Source: Asterochloris sp. CNOR1
Lineage: Eukaryota > Chlorophyta > Trebouxiophyceae > Trebouxiales > Trebouxiaceae
Length of the DNA: 64,000 nt
Assembly: GCA_963969365.1 (NCBI GenBank)
Contig: OZ017753.1
Coordinates: forward strand, 620,001-684,000
Direction: 5' to 3'
Shown here: in pieces, positions 1 through 12,076 of the stretch
Position numbering within the stretch: the stretch's first letter is position 1
Layout: each line of letters opens with the position of its first letter
Made by a program: the position numbers and the translations under genes
Notes under the pieces: generated by a model
Database searches by the model: none
What the model was told of the DNA's origin: nothing
What the model saw: only the letters and a program-made list of their open reading frames with translations

Positions 1-71
1 GCCACCAAGCATATGAGCACCTGCAACCTCTCCTGGTTGCTCAATCTTGGGTGGCGCCCCACTCCCCGCAG

Positions 72-3000
72 GCCGAGAGGGCGCCCCTGGCAGAGCTGAA
101 GCAGTATCAGGACCGCATCTCTCTGAAGGACGATGTTGCAGAGGAGGCGCTCCAGGAGGCAGCCAGGGTCAAGCTGGAGCGGTTGCTGGACTCTGCTCTG
201 GAGTGCGTCAAGAGGCGCGGGCGAGGTCGCAACCTGGGGCCTGCCATGCAGGTGGGGGCGGGCTCGAGACCTTGGACGCCCAGCAGCATTGCATTGGCCT
301 GTTCTGCGTATGACCAGGCGTGCTGGATCTGGGGTCTGGGCAGGTACCAGACTGTGTAAACCTAGCACCGCTGCACTCGGCTGTCTGCGTGTCAGAACAT
401 GTGCTCGACCTGGGGGCTGCTATGTCCATTGGGCAGGCTTCAGCGCTTGCGCACCCAGCACCTTTGCATCAAGCTGTCTTGCCTGTCGAAAGGCGTGCTG
501 GACCTGGGGCCTGCCCAGGCAGATGAGGCGGGCATCAGACCCTGCGCACCCAGCGTCACTGCACTTGGCGGCTTGCATGTCAAGAGGCATGCTCGACCCG
601 GGTTCTGCCTTGCCGACAAGGGCAACCTTCAATGTTTCAACACTCACCACAAGTGCACCAGGCTGCATGCAGCATTGAGATGCAAGATCGCTTTGTCTGC
701 TGCCATAGCTGCTGCAGAGCCAGAGGGGAATGGCGATTGCCCCCCAGCCTCTCCAAAGTCAGAACCGTTGCACAAGGCTGTCGTCATTATGCTCCGGCCA
801 GACTTGGCGGGCAGCCCCTGTCGTCCTGCGCAGCTGCATCTGACCTGGAGGGGAGGCAGCTGCGTGGGGCATTATCATGCAGCTGAGCAGAGACATGTGC
901 GTGTCAAGGACTTCCTGTCTGGGTGTGATGTATCTGCAGGGCATTTCTGGCTCTCAACACTCAATGCCTTTCCCAAGCTTGCAAATTGTGCGTACCCTGC
1001 AACGAGCTCTGATGGCAGCCCTGCATGCGGCCTGCAGGCGCTTCGGGAGCTGGTGGACTACAACAGGAGCCTGCAGGAGCTGGCAGGGAGCCCTGATGTA
1101 CCCGCCGGAGTGGGCAAGACCTCTGTGTTTGGCAGCAAATTTGCTGAAGGCCGCTCCGCAGACCTGCGTCTCCTGTACACGTGAGGGCACCCTGCCTATG
1201 CTGTGCATTGCGTGCAACAGTGTCCAGCTGATGCATTGTCAGGTCCACTTTTGTCATAAGAGTGCCCTTGTTTGATGGACTTGCATGCAAAGCTCTCAGC
1301 ATAGGCATTGCCTGCGGGATGGCTGCCTGCGGGCTGACAGCGCAAACACACAGTAATGACAGGGCAGCAGGCTAGGCTAGCACACCGCGTAATTGGATAG
1401 CAGCATTGTCCACTGCACCCACACCTTGAGCAGCTGACTTTATCTCATGCTGCCCTTGAAGCAGCGTGTCCCTCTTCCCTGTAGGACATACCTTGAAGAG
1501 ACATTGCGGCTGGAGAACCGGTTCAGCCAGCAGCTGGAGCAGGACCTGGCAGAGCTGCAGACCATGCTAGGCCTGGGCCGGAAGGAGTGCCAGAAGATCT
1601 GCGATGAGACCAGCTCCAAAGTTTACAGGTGCGCCCCACATTTGAGCAGCATGGTTGGAGCTCTGCCACAGTCCACAGCAGCTTGCATTTCTCTGTCATA
1701 CAGCCAGGCTGGCGCCTCTTTGTGAGGCTCTGCCTCGATGGTAGATGTAGCCTCCTGGCCAAACAAAGGGTGAGCTCTGGGGGAGATCTGCAGCGCTGCC
1801 AAGGGCCTCTGCCGGTCTGAGCAGCTCAGGATGCAAAGCCGCCTCACGAACTCAGGGTGGTCGCCGCAGCTTCTGGCTGTGCAAAGTTTGGCTGTGGCCC
1901 TACCTCTGTGTCTGTTATTCAGAGAGGCACCAGCCGGCTCGGGCTGGGCAGATGTAGCCGCTGGACAGTGGCAAAGTCAGCTGCAATGGCAGTGGCAGTG
2001 CTTGCCATCAAGCCTGTTTCCGTATGTGCATATCGGCATCCAGGAGAGCTTCACGTAGCTCGTGGTAGGTTACCGCAGCCTGCTGGCTGTGCACAGATTC
2101 GGCAGGCCTCCCCCAGCATGTTGCATATGTCACCGCCTGGCCGAGGCAATGTTTGAATCGAGGGCAGTCCAGCTTGTGCCCCCCGCAGGCGCACCCTAAC
2201 GGTACACCAGGTCCTCAGAAGCTCTACAGCCGAGTTGGGTCCCGCTGGATTTTCTGCGACTGTGACTTATGACTGAGAGGCATGTAGCCCTGCTCAATCT
2301 GTGCACCCCAGGATATAAGGGCCCCCACCTCGCGCTGAAAGGATTGCCACAGCTTGCTGGCTATGCAAGGTAATGACTGCAGCGCCTGCGGCAGCACTGC
2401 TGCCAGGCCTGTGCGCATCTCTGTCTGGGCCCCGGGATGCGTCAAGGCCCCGCTGGCCTGAGAGCTGACACCCCATGCCTGCTGTGCAGGCGCCTGCTCC
2501 GGGAGGAGGTCACCTCTGGCCGCCTGGATGCTGCCCCCTCCAAGGCAGCCGTCCTCCAGGGCCTGTGCGACACTGTCAAGCTGCAGCCTGAGGTGGCCCA
2601 GGCCCTGCACAAGTCCCTGTACAAACAGAAGCTGGACTCCCTGCTGGAGGACAAGAAGCTAAGTGGTGAGGGGCACCTGCTCAACTAAGCAATTCAAATT
2701 AGCAAAGGCCGCATGCAACTTGGCAGGGGTCCTGCTGAATGTCACAAGCTGACTGGTGAATTTGCTCGCCGCTCAGCATAAGGGCAACGCTTCTGCCAGA
2801 GGATACAAGGCTGGCTGGTCAGCAGCGTCTGTTCAATTTATTGAAGAGGCGGCATGCCTGATGGCACCCAACCCCTCTGCCGCCTCCCATGCCACAGCCA
2901 TGGGCTCAAATCTGATGGATCTCCTCTCGAAGCAGATCTCCATTCGTCTCTGTCACTGCTGTGGCCAGGCTTCATCAACTGCAAAGACGCCGTTCATTCT

Positions 3001-6000
3001 GTCCCCCCTGTCCGCCACCTGCCAAGCACGTAGTCAGGTTCTGAAGTAAACTGAGTGGTCTGTGCAGATGAGGATGCCAAGGAGCTGGAGCGGCTGCGTA
3101 AGCTGCTGTGCCTGCAGCAGGCAGACATTGACGAGCTGCATGGCCAGACATGTGGCACTCTCTTCAAAGAGGTGGGCCCCACTGCATCCCAGGCCTGAAA
3201 TTGTCGAAGAGGCGCCTATGCTGCACCTGAAGATGCAGGGTGGCAGCCTGGTGCGCAAAGAGCTCCTCAAGCCTTGCTCCCACCCCTGTGCTGCTGCTCT
3301 ATTGTGGGCAACTCCACCCTTGCAATGCTCTGCAGCAGGCCTGCTCCCATTGCTGATGTGGGCTGCTCAGGTGCCTGATAAGAGGGACCGCATTCACGAA
3401 AGCAGTGCCCACAGCTCATTGGATGTGTCTCTTAGCAGAATCACTTTGAAGTGTGTGCAATGTGCTTGGTTGCCTGCCTGCAGGTGTTGGCTGATGCCTT
3501 GGCTGCTGGCATCGACAACTTCACCTCCAATGACCGTGCCAACGTCAAGCGGGCTAAGAAGGACCTCAGGATTAGTGACACGCTGGCCAAGGAGTGTCTA
3601 GCAACTCAAGTCAGGCATGTCCTGCACCCAGTCAAACCTCAACAGTCACACTCGACGCCTGCCTGTGCTGGCGCTCCCTGAGCAGCAAGGCTGCTTGTGC
3701 TGGCCAGCACAGCTCCGGCAGGGACAGATGCCATCGATTGCTGCCTGCAGTACCTGCGCAATCTCTGGTCAGACTAGAGTCTGCCTCCAAAGCTGACCCC
3801 AGCCCTCCTGGTGCCTGCAGGAAGATCTTCTTGGGCTTCATCACACGCTCCCGCAGCCAGCGTGACCGCCTGGAAGGCGCCAAGGAGCTTAAGCGCCTCG
3901 TTTTCTACTCCAACATTGTGGTGGCGCCCCTGTTGGAGGACTGCAACGTGAGCACTGGTAGTGCTTTGTTGTGTGCACACAATTGGCCCGCTTCCTCCTT
4001 GTCCCTGAGTCAATAAGGCCAATGCTGAGTTACTTCAAGGTGGTTGCCTTGGCATGCAACCCTTTCAATGTGTTACTTTTGGGGTCTTTCCTGCCTGTCT
4101 TCAAGTGACTGCGCAGCACATGTGATGCGGGATGCCCTTGTATTCTCTGCACCGTGCTCCGCCCTGCCAAAGGACTGAGAGCACCTTTTCTGCTAATGCC
4201 GCTGCAAAGCATGCTCCCTGCTTCTCTGTCTCTGCTTGTGGCCTGCAATGCAAGCTCAGCTGCGCGCCCTCTGATCTGGATAGTGAGAGGCATAGACTTC
4301 CTTACTGTGGGATGTGAACATGAGCATTGCCACTTTGCATACTCTGCTCTGCCGGACAATATCAGTGTGAGATCTGCTCTGCCAGACAAAATAGTGTGAT
4401 ATTCTTGGTTGCTGAGTCACTGCTTTGCCTTTTGCTACTGTGCTCCTGCTGTGTCATTGCAGCCTGAGCATTCTGGCTGTTGTCCTTGTCTTGCACCCCT
4501 GCTGGCACCAAGGATTTTCATGGGTTGCTGCCACCTCGCACACACCCCAGGGCATTACTTTGCTGCATTTGGCACAATGGTGCGCCTGCCCTGCCCTACC
4601 TTAACCCTGGATTGAAACCGCTGTAGGCAGAGGAGACAGAGAAGAGGAAGGCGCAGGAGAAGGCAAAGAAGGAGATTGCCGAGCTGATGGTCAAGGCCCA
4701 GGACGAGGCTAAGGCCAGTAAGAATGCGCCCACCGAGGAGCTGGCGGATGAGGCTGAGACCCTGTCAGAGGAGATTCAGCAGCAGGTGCCACTGTCTGCT
4801 GGCATGATCTTGGTGGGAAAACTCACATGGGGCTGGCTAGAAAGCAGGTGTTGGAGTTCCTGCCCCGGATGCTTCAGCTGGCATGCACTGCCTGCTGGTC
4901 ATCAGGAGCCGGAGGCCATCGTCTGTGGTGCTTGGTAAGGAAGTGCTAATCAGCTGTTGGCGGAGAAGCACTTGGCGGAGAAGTGGAGGCAGGCTGATGC
5001 AGGCTGCTAGGGATGTCTTGGCTGACGCGCACTGCATCTTGGGCTGCAGGCCGAGCAGAAACAGGCTGAGGCAGGCGTCGAGGATGACCCAGCGGAGGCC
5101 TCTGCCTCTGAGCAGGACGATGAGCGGCCAGCCACGCTCAAGAAGGCGCAGGAGGCTGCTGCCGCCCGGGAGGGTGGGGAGAATGTCGGCGATACAGGCG
5201 AGCAGCTGCTGGCTGCCCTGCAGCATTCTGCCAGCCCAATTGGATGCGCTGCTTCTGAGCTGCAGGCCCCACATGTGCGTGGGGCAGGGGCGGTGGGTCT
5301 CAGCTTCATTTGCAGTGCTTCTGCAGGGTGGCTCTGCCTGATGGAGGTCCGAGCATGCATGCGTGTGGCCCATCAGCCCTGTGCTAGTGCAGTTGGGCCC
5401 CAGAGAAGCTGCGAGTATGGGGCCAGTGCAAGCGGTCCAACACCTGCGCCTGCCCCTCGCGCAGGGTTAACAGTGACGAGCCCACTGCTTGATGCTAGTC
5501 ACTGCACGCACAGAAAGAGCGCACTGCTCATTTGCTGGCCGGTGCAAGCAGCCGGACGTGTGTGCCTGCCTGCGCTGCAGGGGTGACCATGAAGAGCCAG
5601 AAGGACATCAACCTGGCCAAGGACCTGGACGCCCGGGATCGGCAGGACATCTACCGCAACTTCCTGCTGTACTGCATGAGCGGGAATGTTGTGGCCCTGC
5701 CCATGGGGGCATCAGGTGACCCCTGGGGTTGGCTGCCCCTGCTCTGCGCCCGTTTGGTGCACTACGCTGCACGACATGAGCAGGGCTGTCCATGGGGCCA
5801 TCCTCCCTGCCTCTCTGCATGTTCACCTCTACTCTGTGCTTTCCATTTGGGCCCTGTCCCTTGACGGGTTTTGGGGGAACATCTTGGGCTGGCAGGCTTC
5901 ATGTTAGTTCACTGTGTGCTGATGCGCACTGGGCTGCCTGCCACGGTGGCGCTTGTGCGGTGACACATTGCTGGTTGGGCACCGATGCCCCTGGCACAAG

Positions 6001-8573
6001 ATCAGCAGCCATTACATGGCCCTGGCATGTGTGATGTCTTGCTGCAGTGTGCCTGAGGCGTGCACTGATGCTTATTGCGGTGAGTGATGTCCAGGTCCAG
6101 GCTCTGATGCAGTTTCCCGTCTGCAGTGGTGGTTGAGAGAGATGAGAGTGAGTTCGCGCGACTGAGCCAGCTGGGCGACATCCTGGGCCTCAACGTCATG
6201 GAAGTGGGGCAGGTGCACAAGGAGCTGGCAGAGCAGGCCTTCAGGAACCAGGTCAGCAGCGTGCAGACGCAGGGGGACGCCCTTCTGGCAGCAGGGCATG
6301 CTCACCTATTGCCTGAATTCTAGCAGCATTCCATGCTTACCTCTTGCCTGGGGGCTGGCAGTGGAGCGGGCTCACCTTCTGCCACGTATGTGGACAACCG
6401 CTGCACGGTATGCACACCGGGTGCTTGACAGCAGCTGCACGCCGCCCGCTGTTTCCTTCTGACTGATTCAGACATGGGAGAGGCAACCCTCTGTGGCCGC
6501 TGTGTGTGACTGCCATCAGCGCAAACATTTTGCCAAGCCTGGTGTACCCTGAGTCAAACTCCAGTCACAATGTTGCCTGCTCTCGCACCAAGGCACGCGT
6601 CACAAGCAGCCACCCTGAGGTTCAGCTTGATCAGCTTTATCAAACTGGAGTTGCACAGCCACAGGCGAGCTGGACCCTTATGCATTAAAAGTGTACACTG
6701 CATCACCTATTTAGCAGCTCTTCCCCTTCTGGCCGCAGGTGCAGCAGGTGATGTCCAGCGGCCAGCTGAACCAGGGAGACACCCAGTATCTGACAGACAT
6801 GCGCGACAAGATGGGGCTCAGCAAGGAGGAGGGGGAGAAGATCATCAAGGGGGTCCAGAACCAGCGCATGGGCGCCAACCTGCAGGCCGCCAAGGCTCAG
6901 GGCTCGCTCAGCCTGGAGAAGGTCAGCATCAGGGACATGCAGCCTGCCCCGCCACTGCTTATGACTGCTGCTGCAATCTGTGGGCGCGGCAGGCCTGATC
7001 GCGCCCCGCAAGTGTCATGCAACCATGAGTCTCCTACAGTGACCCACTGGACGCCACAGCAATGGCTGCCGCTGCAGCCACAGCCCATCTGCATGCCGCA
7101 TACACCTAAGACAGTGTGTGATGGCCGTGCTGCCCCCCGTTGCAGGTCCTGGAGATGAAAGAGAGCGGCGTGGACATCAACAGCTTTGTCTCTGAGGAGC
7201 TACGGTTGGAACTGTACAGCAAGGAGGTGAGACCTGCCTGCAACCCGCTGCAGCTACTGTTCATCAGGGTGTTTTGATAGCAAGGACAGGAGCCCTGCAG
7301 GGTGCGTCATCTGTAAGCCTGCCAGTGCTGTGGGAGCCAAAACGCTTCAGCTGTACAGCTTGCTGCCAGGCATGCCAGTGCTGTGGCAGCCAAGCTTGTC
7401 AGCTTTGCCGGCTGCTGTCGCATTCTTTTGTCCTCAAGGACGGCCCCTGCAGGCGGGCATGTGCCACTTGAGCAGATCAGATCCCGTCTGCTGCTCTTTC
7501 TGCACAGGGCCCGCTGGAAGAACAGCATGCAGCCCAACTGAGGCTGGCCCTCCCCCCGTCTCCTGTGTAACGTGCAGATCCTCTCCAGCAGACAGCCCAG
7601 TTGACGCCTTTGTCACCCCCCCCATTGCTCTGCAGATCGCACGGGTTCTGTCCAGCGGCACCGGCGACTTTGACAGCCACCGCATCCTGGAGCAGCTGCC
7701 CAAGGACCTGAATCTGCCCGAGCGGCGGGTGGCAGCCACGCTGCAGGCGCAGGGCAAGGACCGCAAGCGCACCACCCTGGTGCAGGCAGTGTCGCACCTG
7801 CGCCAGCGCAAATCAGATGAGGTCGTCAAGTCCCTGAACAACCTGCTGGCCTGCAACAAGGTGGGCTCCCTCCCCCAGGCCTCTATGCCTGGTGCAGGGG
7901 CCAGCGGCAGGTGCTGCCCTGAGTCACTGCTCTCACGTGCAGCTGGATGCATGCATGTGGGGCACCGCCTTGGGCTCTGCTCATGCATGGCTGGGCCCTG
8001 CTTGCAGGACCTTTCTGCAATGATTTTCTCTGCCTTAGGCGGGCCCACTGCAAGAGGGGGAGTGCAATGTGCTGTGCTGCTCAGTTGTGTTCATGCACAA
8101 GGGGTGCAGGGCATGCACTCTGCTGCAATGCTGCTCACATAGGTCCAGGCATGAGGAGCACCGGCATGTGCTCTGCTGCAATGCTGCTGTCGTCAACTGA
8201 GGCCCCACTTCGTAGCCAGGGCAGTTGCGATGCCTTGCTCTCACACCATACATGCCCAGGTGGCGGTGCTGTGCCAAGACGCTGCTCGGCTGTGGGTGCC
8301 AGCCAAGGGCTGGCTGTTGCTGCAGCTGCTGACATACTGCATGCCCCTGGCTGCCAGGCACTGCCCTCAGAGCAGAGCCCACAGTGGAATGAGCGTGAGG
8401 AGCTGCAGGACATGTTCAGCATCTACATCAGCCACGTGATTGACGAGGCCAAGCAGGCGGACATGCAGAGCCTTCTGGGGCTGAGCGACAAGGAGGCAGA
8501 CAGCCTCAGGGACACTGTGTCCTCTGGCAGCTTTAAGCTGGATGAGGAGAAGGACGATGATTCATTTTTCTAG
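72..8573 (+). CDS. TIC110: Tic110, chloroplast inner-envelope import protein (5' partial)
   Basis: Tic110 is the plastid inner-envelope import component whose stromal helical domain receives transit peptides and recruits chaperones. The N-terminal membrane anchors lie outside the window. Exons: 72-251, 1038-1180, 1485-1628, 2490-2665, 3068-3171, 3484-3614, 3821-3947, 4627-4785, 5050 to about 5300 (donor unclear), 5581-5715, 6127-6251, 6739-6921, 7146-7226, 7636-7860, 8376-8573. Diagnostic segments recalled from plant Tic110 appear in order: LGLGRKECQKICDETSSKVY, AKELKRLVFYSNIVV, RDRQDIYRNFLLYC, QLGDILGLNVMEVGQVH, LAEQAFRNQ, SSGTGDFD, SLNNLLAC. The exons at 4627 and 5050 encode a charged, coiled, acidic insert matching the acidic linker of the plant protein. 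The protein ends in an acidic tail, DDDSFF. The intron after 3614 has a GC donor. Identity is very secure. Confidence 0.95.
7318..7417 (+). repeat. Two-copy ~53-bp tandem repeat in a Tic110 intron
   Basis: Two diverged copies of a segment containing TGCCAGTGCTGTGG start at 7318 and 7371 (period 53). They lie in the intron between exons 7146-7226 and 7636-7860. Confidence 0.75.
8110..8188 (+). repeat. 53-bp-period duplication in the last Tic110 intron
   Basis: A 26-base segment at 8110-8135 recurs at 8163-8188 with two differences; the shared core is CTCTGCTGCAATGCTGCT. The period is again 53. Confidence 0.8.
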
Positions 8574-9171
8574 AACTCCCACATGCAGGATACATTGAAC
8601 TCTAACAGTCAAGATAAGCCCACTCATGGGCAGTGCCCAAACATACATTGCTGCACTTGAAGGTGGCTGCAGCATACCAAGTAGAAATCATTTTTGCCGC
8701 AGAGATCGCCAGTGAGCAAGCAGATCAGGTAGGCTTATTGGTGTACAAAGTGGCCTCAGCGCTTTCTCGCTGCCGCTCTGTAACACCTTGCAGAGCCCAG
8801 GCGCTGCGTTGCTCCACAGCAAGCAGTCTCCCATCTGCGACATTACGCGCCAGGACCCTTCTCCCTGCGCTCCCTGTGATCCTAGAGGCCTGGACCCCAG
8901 AAAGGCTGCTCCATCCTCCTGGCGTGCTCAGAGGACCACCTGCTTAAGGTGGGAAATTGTGCTACGGTGATGGGCCCTCTCTTGCAGGCAGCTGCCCTGC
9001 ATGGTGACCTGCATGTGCTGCTGGCAAGACATCTGGCCCAGATCTGCAAAGTGTGCATGCAGCAGGTCCTTAACCGGCTGCGCTCCTGCCCCACCAAATT
9101 GCCATGATTGGCTCACTTCACTCTCTGCAGAGCGCGACAGACGCTCTGCTGGCTGGTCAGGGGTAGCCCCC
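8574..9171. other. Tic110 3' UTR and E2F upstream region
   Basis: No convincing exon seen. An acceptor-like site (TCTCTGCAG) at about 9122-9130 lies 41 bases before the proposed E2F ATG, so a non-coding or short coding E2F exon could lie further upstream. Confidence 0.4.
8779..8783 (+). terminator. TGTAA polyadenylation signal candidate for Tic110
   Basis: TGTAA, the usual chlorophyte poly(A) signal, lies about 205 bases after the Tic110 stop codon. The motif is short, so chance occurrence is possible. Confidence 0.35.
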
Positions 9172-11728
9172 ATGGCAGAGGGGGCCGCGCGCGCAGCACG
9201 CAGGAACAACAAGGCCCCAGGTCAGCACACTGCGACATTGAGACAAGCAACAAGACAAGCAAGAAAGGCTATCAGAAGCTGTGGGCTGCTGCAGCTCCTG
9301 CCAGACGTCTCAGTCGAGAGTTGTAAACCTGTGTCCATGCCTGTTCAGGTCAGCACACCAGCCGCTATGACAGCTCGCTGGGACTGCTGACCAAGAAGTT
9401 CTGCAAACTCGTCGAGGACGCAGACGATGGGGTGCTGGATCTCAACAAAGCAGCAGAGGCATTGTCGGTAAGCATCCCCGCAGGCTGCCAAAACGCAGCA
9501 CGCTGGCAGCAGCTGCCTTTGCCAGGTGATGTGGTGCGGCACTGCAGCCAGCAGCTCATGTGCCCTGCAATGACACTGCATTGTGCCATTGGGTCTGTGG
9601 GTGTTGCGCTTGTCTGTAGCTTGTGAGCCATCTGGGCTGCCATATTGCTGTGATGGGCGGCACTGTTGCCAACATGTGGGCAATGTTACTGGGTGAGCTT
9701 CTGCGTGCTCTGAGTCTGGCTTAAGTCACTCGGGGCAGCTGGCTTGGCTGAGGAAGGGTGCTGCTGTGCAGCATCATCTGGCCTCCTCTGCAGCAGCTGG
9801 CTTGATGACTGAGGGCGCTGCTGTTGAGCATCGCCTGCAGGCACTCAACTGGTGCAGCGCTCTCAAGCTGAGTCCTTGTTGCCCCAGTTGTGTCTATATG
9901 AGTCATTTGTGCAGCCCTGCAGGAGTGAGTGAGGGTGTTGTTGTGTGACAATGCCTGCAGGCGCTCACATGTGAGACTTGATATTTCAGTGGCTTGTGTG
10001 CCAGCAGGGCCAAGGCCCTGTACACAAGCTGACTGCAGATTTTGTGCCCCATGTCATGTCCCTGGGGCTGAGTGTGCTGCTGCGGGCGTGGGGTTGCCTG
10101 TTTTCATGTCACCTGACTCCCTCACAGGTGGCATGATAAGCCATACAGGCCCACAGCGTGGGCAGGGCTTGGTTCATGAGCTGGCCCCCGAACCGCCTTG
10201 CAAGTGGTGTGGCAAGCCATTCCCACCCACAGCAGGGGCAAGGCTTAAATGAGAAGCTGACCGCCCGACTGCCTAGCAACTGGCTTTGGCAAGCCATTGC
10301 CACACGGACGTGACTGCAGGTACAGAAGCGACGTATCTACGACATCACCAATGTTCTGGAGGGCATCGGCCTGATCGAGAAGAAGTCCAAGAACAATATC
10401 CAGTGGAAGGGGGCAGGTGGCAGCGAGGCCTCAGAGGCAGAGCAGCAGCAGGCTGAGCTGAGGCAGCAGGTTGCGCAGCTGCAGGTGCGGCCTCTGTAGT
10501 GCGACCGAGGGGGTCTGCTGTAGCCTAACAGGCCTGCAGGCCCAAGCCCCAACAGCACAGGTACTTGAAGCAGCATGGGCTGGTGGTGGAAGCCCTGCGA
10601 GATGGCTAGCACGTACTGTCACGCAAAGGTTCTGAGCTGCCTCTGTGGACGTGCTGCCGTAACACGGGGTGCTGCACCTGCAAGACAACAGTGCCCAGGG
10701 CGTTTGGCAGCCACAACTCATTCACATCATCATTCTGAGACTCCCAGCCTGGCCTTCCACTGCTCTGCAGGCTGACGAACGCCTGCTGGGGGGCCACATT
10801 GCAGCGCTACAGGATAGCATCCGCACCATGGCTGACTGCCCTGCCAACCGGTCGCGGCTGTACGTGACGGACACAGACATTGCCGCCCTGCCCAGCGTGG
10901 CAGGGGACACCGTTTTTGCAGTGAAGGCCCCGATGGGCACGGAGCTCTCGGTGCCCGACTTTGAGAGCGATGCTGATGCCCCCAAGCAGTACAAGTGAGC
11001 TAAATTGGATTGCCAAGTCAAAGTCTGAGCTGCATTGCACTGAGTACCTTAGCCCGTGAGAACAGCTGTGCCAAGGACAGTACCTTCCATATGAGGTTGA
11101 GTGCAGTGCCTGATGCAGGCGTTCTGCCGCAACCTCACCTGTGTGTCACACAGCTTGCAGGCCCGTTGGCAGACCAGGCACAGCAACCTCCTTGCTTGTA
11201 GCTGTCCAACCCCTGTAAGCAGGGCTTCAAGCTCAACGCTGAGCCTGTGCTCATGCTGTTGCTGCCTGCAGGATTGTGCTGAACAGCCACAGTGAAGCCC
11301 CCATCGAGGTGTGGCTTGTCAGCGCCAGTACCAGGCAGGCCCAAAACTCGCAGCCCTCCTCCACAACACAGGCGCATGACCCCAAGCAGCCCTTTGCAGG
11401 TAACCTGTTTGTCACCAAACACCTAAGCCCTCTGTTGCCTTGTCAAGTGCCACAATCCCCAGCAGGTACAGCGCGGGAAAGGGGGCCGGGGTTAAGTGCA
11501 ACCCTCAGCGTCGCACTTCAGGCTCTCTCTCAGGTCTGGCTGCCTGTTACTGCAGAAGGCAGAGCCTCAGGTGGAGCAATTGTAAATGGGATGGTCAGCC
11601 CAGGACTCCTCAGGATACAAAACCATGAGCATGACCCTGATGCCTGGTACGAGCATGAGGCGCCACCCAGCTTGGGAGTTACAGATCTGTTTTTCAAAAG
11701 CGCAAACGAAGATATGGACATATCATGA
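9172..11728 (+). CDS. E2F-family cell-cycle transcription factor
   Basis: E2F proteins pair with DP and bind TTTSGCGC-type sites to drive S-phase genes; RB binds their C-terminus. The start at 9172 sits in a strong CCATGG context and is my choice; an upstream exon is not excluded. Exons: 9172-9220, 9349-9467, 10320-10484, 10771-10994, 11272-11399, 11466-11728 (the last two may be one exon, since the frame stays open between them). The winged-helix DNA-binding domain spans the first three: [29 protein letters not shown], then [18 protein letters not shown] and [13 protein letters not shown]-rich leucine-zipper stretch follows, then the marked-box dimerisation region (ADERLLGG to PIEVWLV). The end has an acidic aromatic patch ([16 protein letters not shown]) like the RB-binding transactivation segment. 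It is therefore an activator-type E2F with a zipper, not the DEL type with two DNA-binding domains. Confidence 0.93.
9218..9358 (+). repeat. 13-bp direct repeat bounding an E2F intron
   Basis: CAGGTCAGCACAC occurs at 9218-9230 across the donor site and again at 9346-9358 across the acceptor site. The 128-bp intron 9221-9348 starts within copy 1 and ends within copy 2. Confidence 0.85.
9734..9967 (+). repeat. Three diverged intronic repeats in E2F
   Basis: Copies at about 9734-9780, 9792-9847 and 9920-9967 share GCAGCTGGCTTG, GAGGG-GCTGCTGT and CCTGCAGGC-CTCA blocks in order. They lie in the 850-bp intron before the recognition-helix exon. Confidence 0.6.
10121..10305 (+). repeat. ~75-bp minisatellite, 2.5 copies, in E2F intron
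   Basis: Units begin at about 10121, 10196 and 10272 and share a GGCAAGCCATT-CCACA core. The array ends about 15 bases before the acceptor of the exon encoding the DNA-recognition helix. Confidence 0.75.
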
Positions 11729-12076
11729 AGCCCTGCTCTGAATGACTTTTGACAGGCAAAGAACACATGCTTCATGGCCTTTCCATGGGCGCAGAATTAC
11801 TTGTTCATTATCAGTGCCATCCCAAGTTCCAAAGCCTGTAAGTTATATGCTGGAGGCAGCAAGCAAGAACCATGCACTGAAGCTAATATTGACTTGACAG
11901 ACAGCTGCAATGAGGGTTAGGTGCTTGTCCACCATAATGAGGTGCCTATCTGGCAAGTCTGACACGTTCCCTTTGGGGGCAGTACTTCAGCGCCACTGGA
12001 ATACTTGTCAGGCTGTGAGTGTGAGACGTTGTCATTCCTGTACATTTGAGCCCTAGTACTATTTCCCCAGTACTGT
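11729..12076. other. Convergent intergenic region, E2F / LRR-cyclase
   Basis: This A+T-richer spacer separates two converging genes. Apart from the TGTAA at 11837 I see no gene or structure. Confidence 0.5.
11837..11841 (+). terminator. TGTAA polyadenylation signal for E2F
   Basis: TGTAA lies about 110 bases after the E2F stop, a typical algal 3' UTR distance. Confidence 0.5.

Noticed and set aside
7434-8048. 204-codon minus-strand ORF
   Set aside because: Antisense of the Tic110 exon 7636-7860 plus introns; no recognisable protein.
11400-11465. Intron in the E2F C-terminal region
   Set aside because: Not rejected outright, but the frame is open with or without it, so sequence alone cannot decide.
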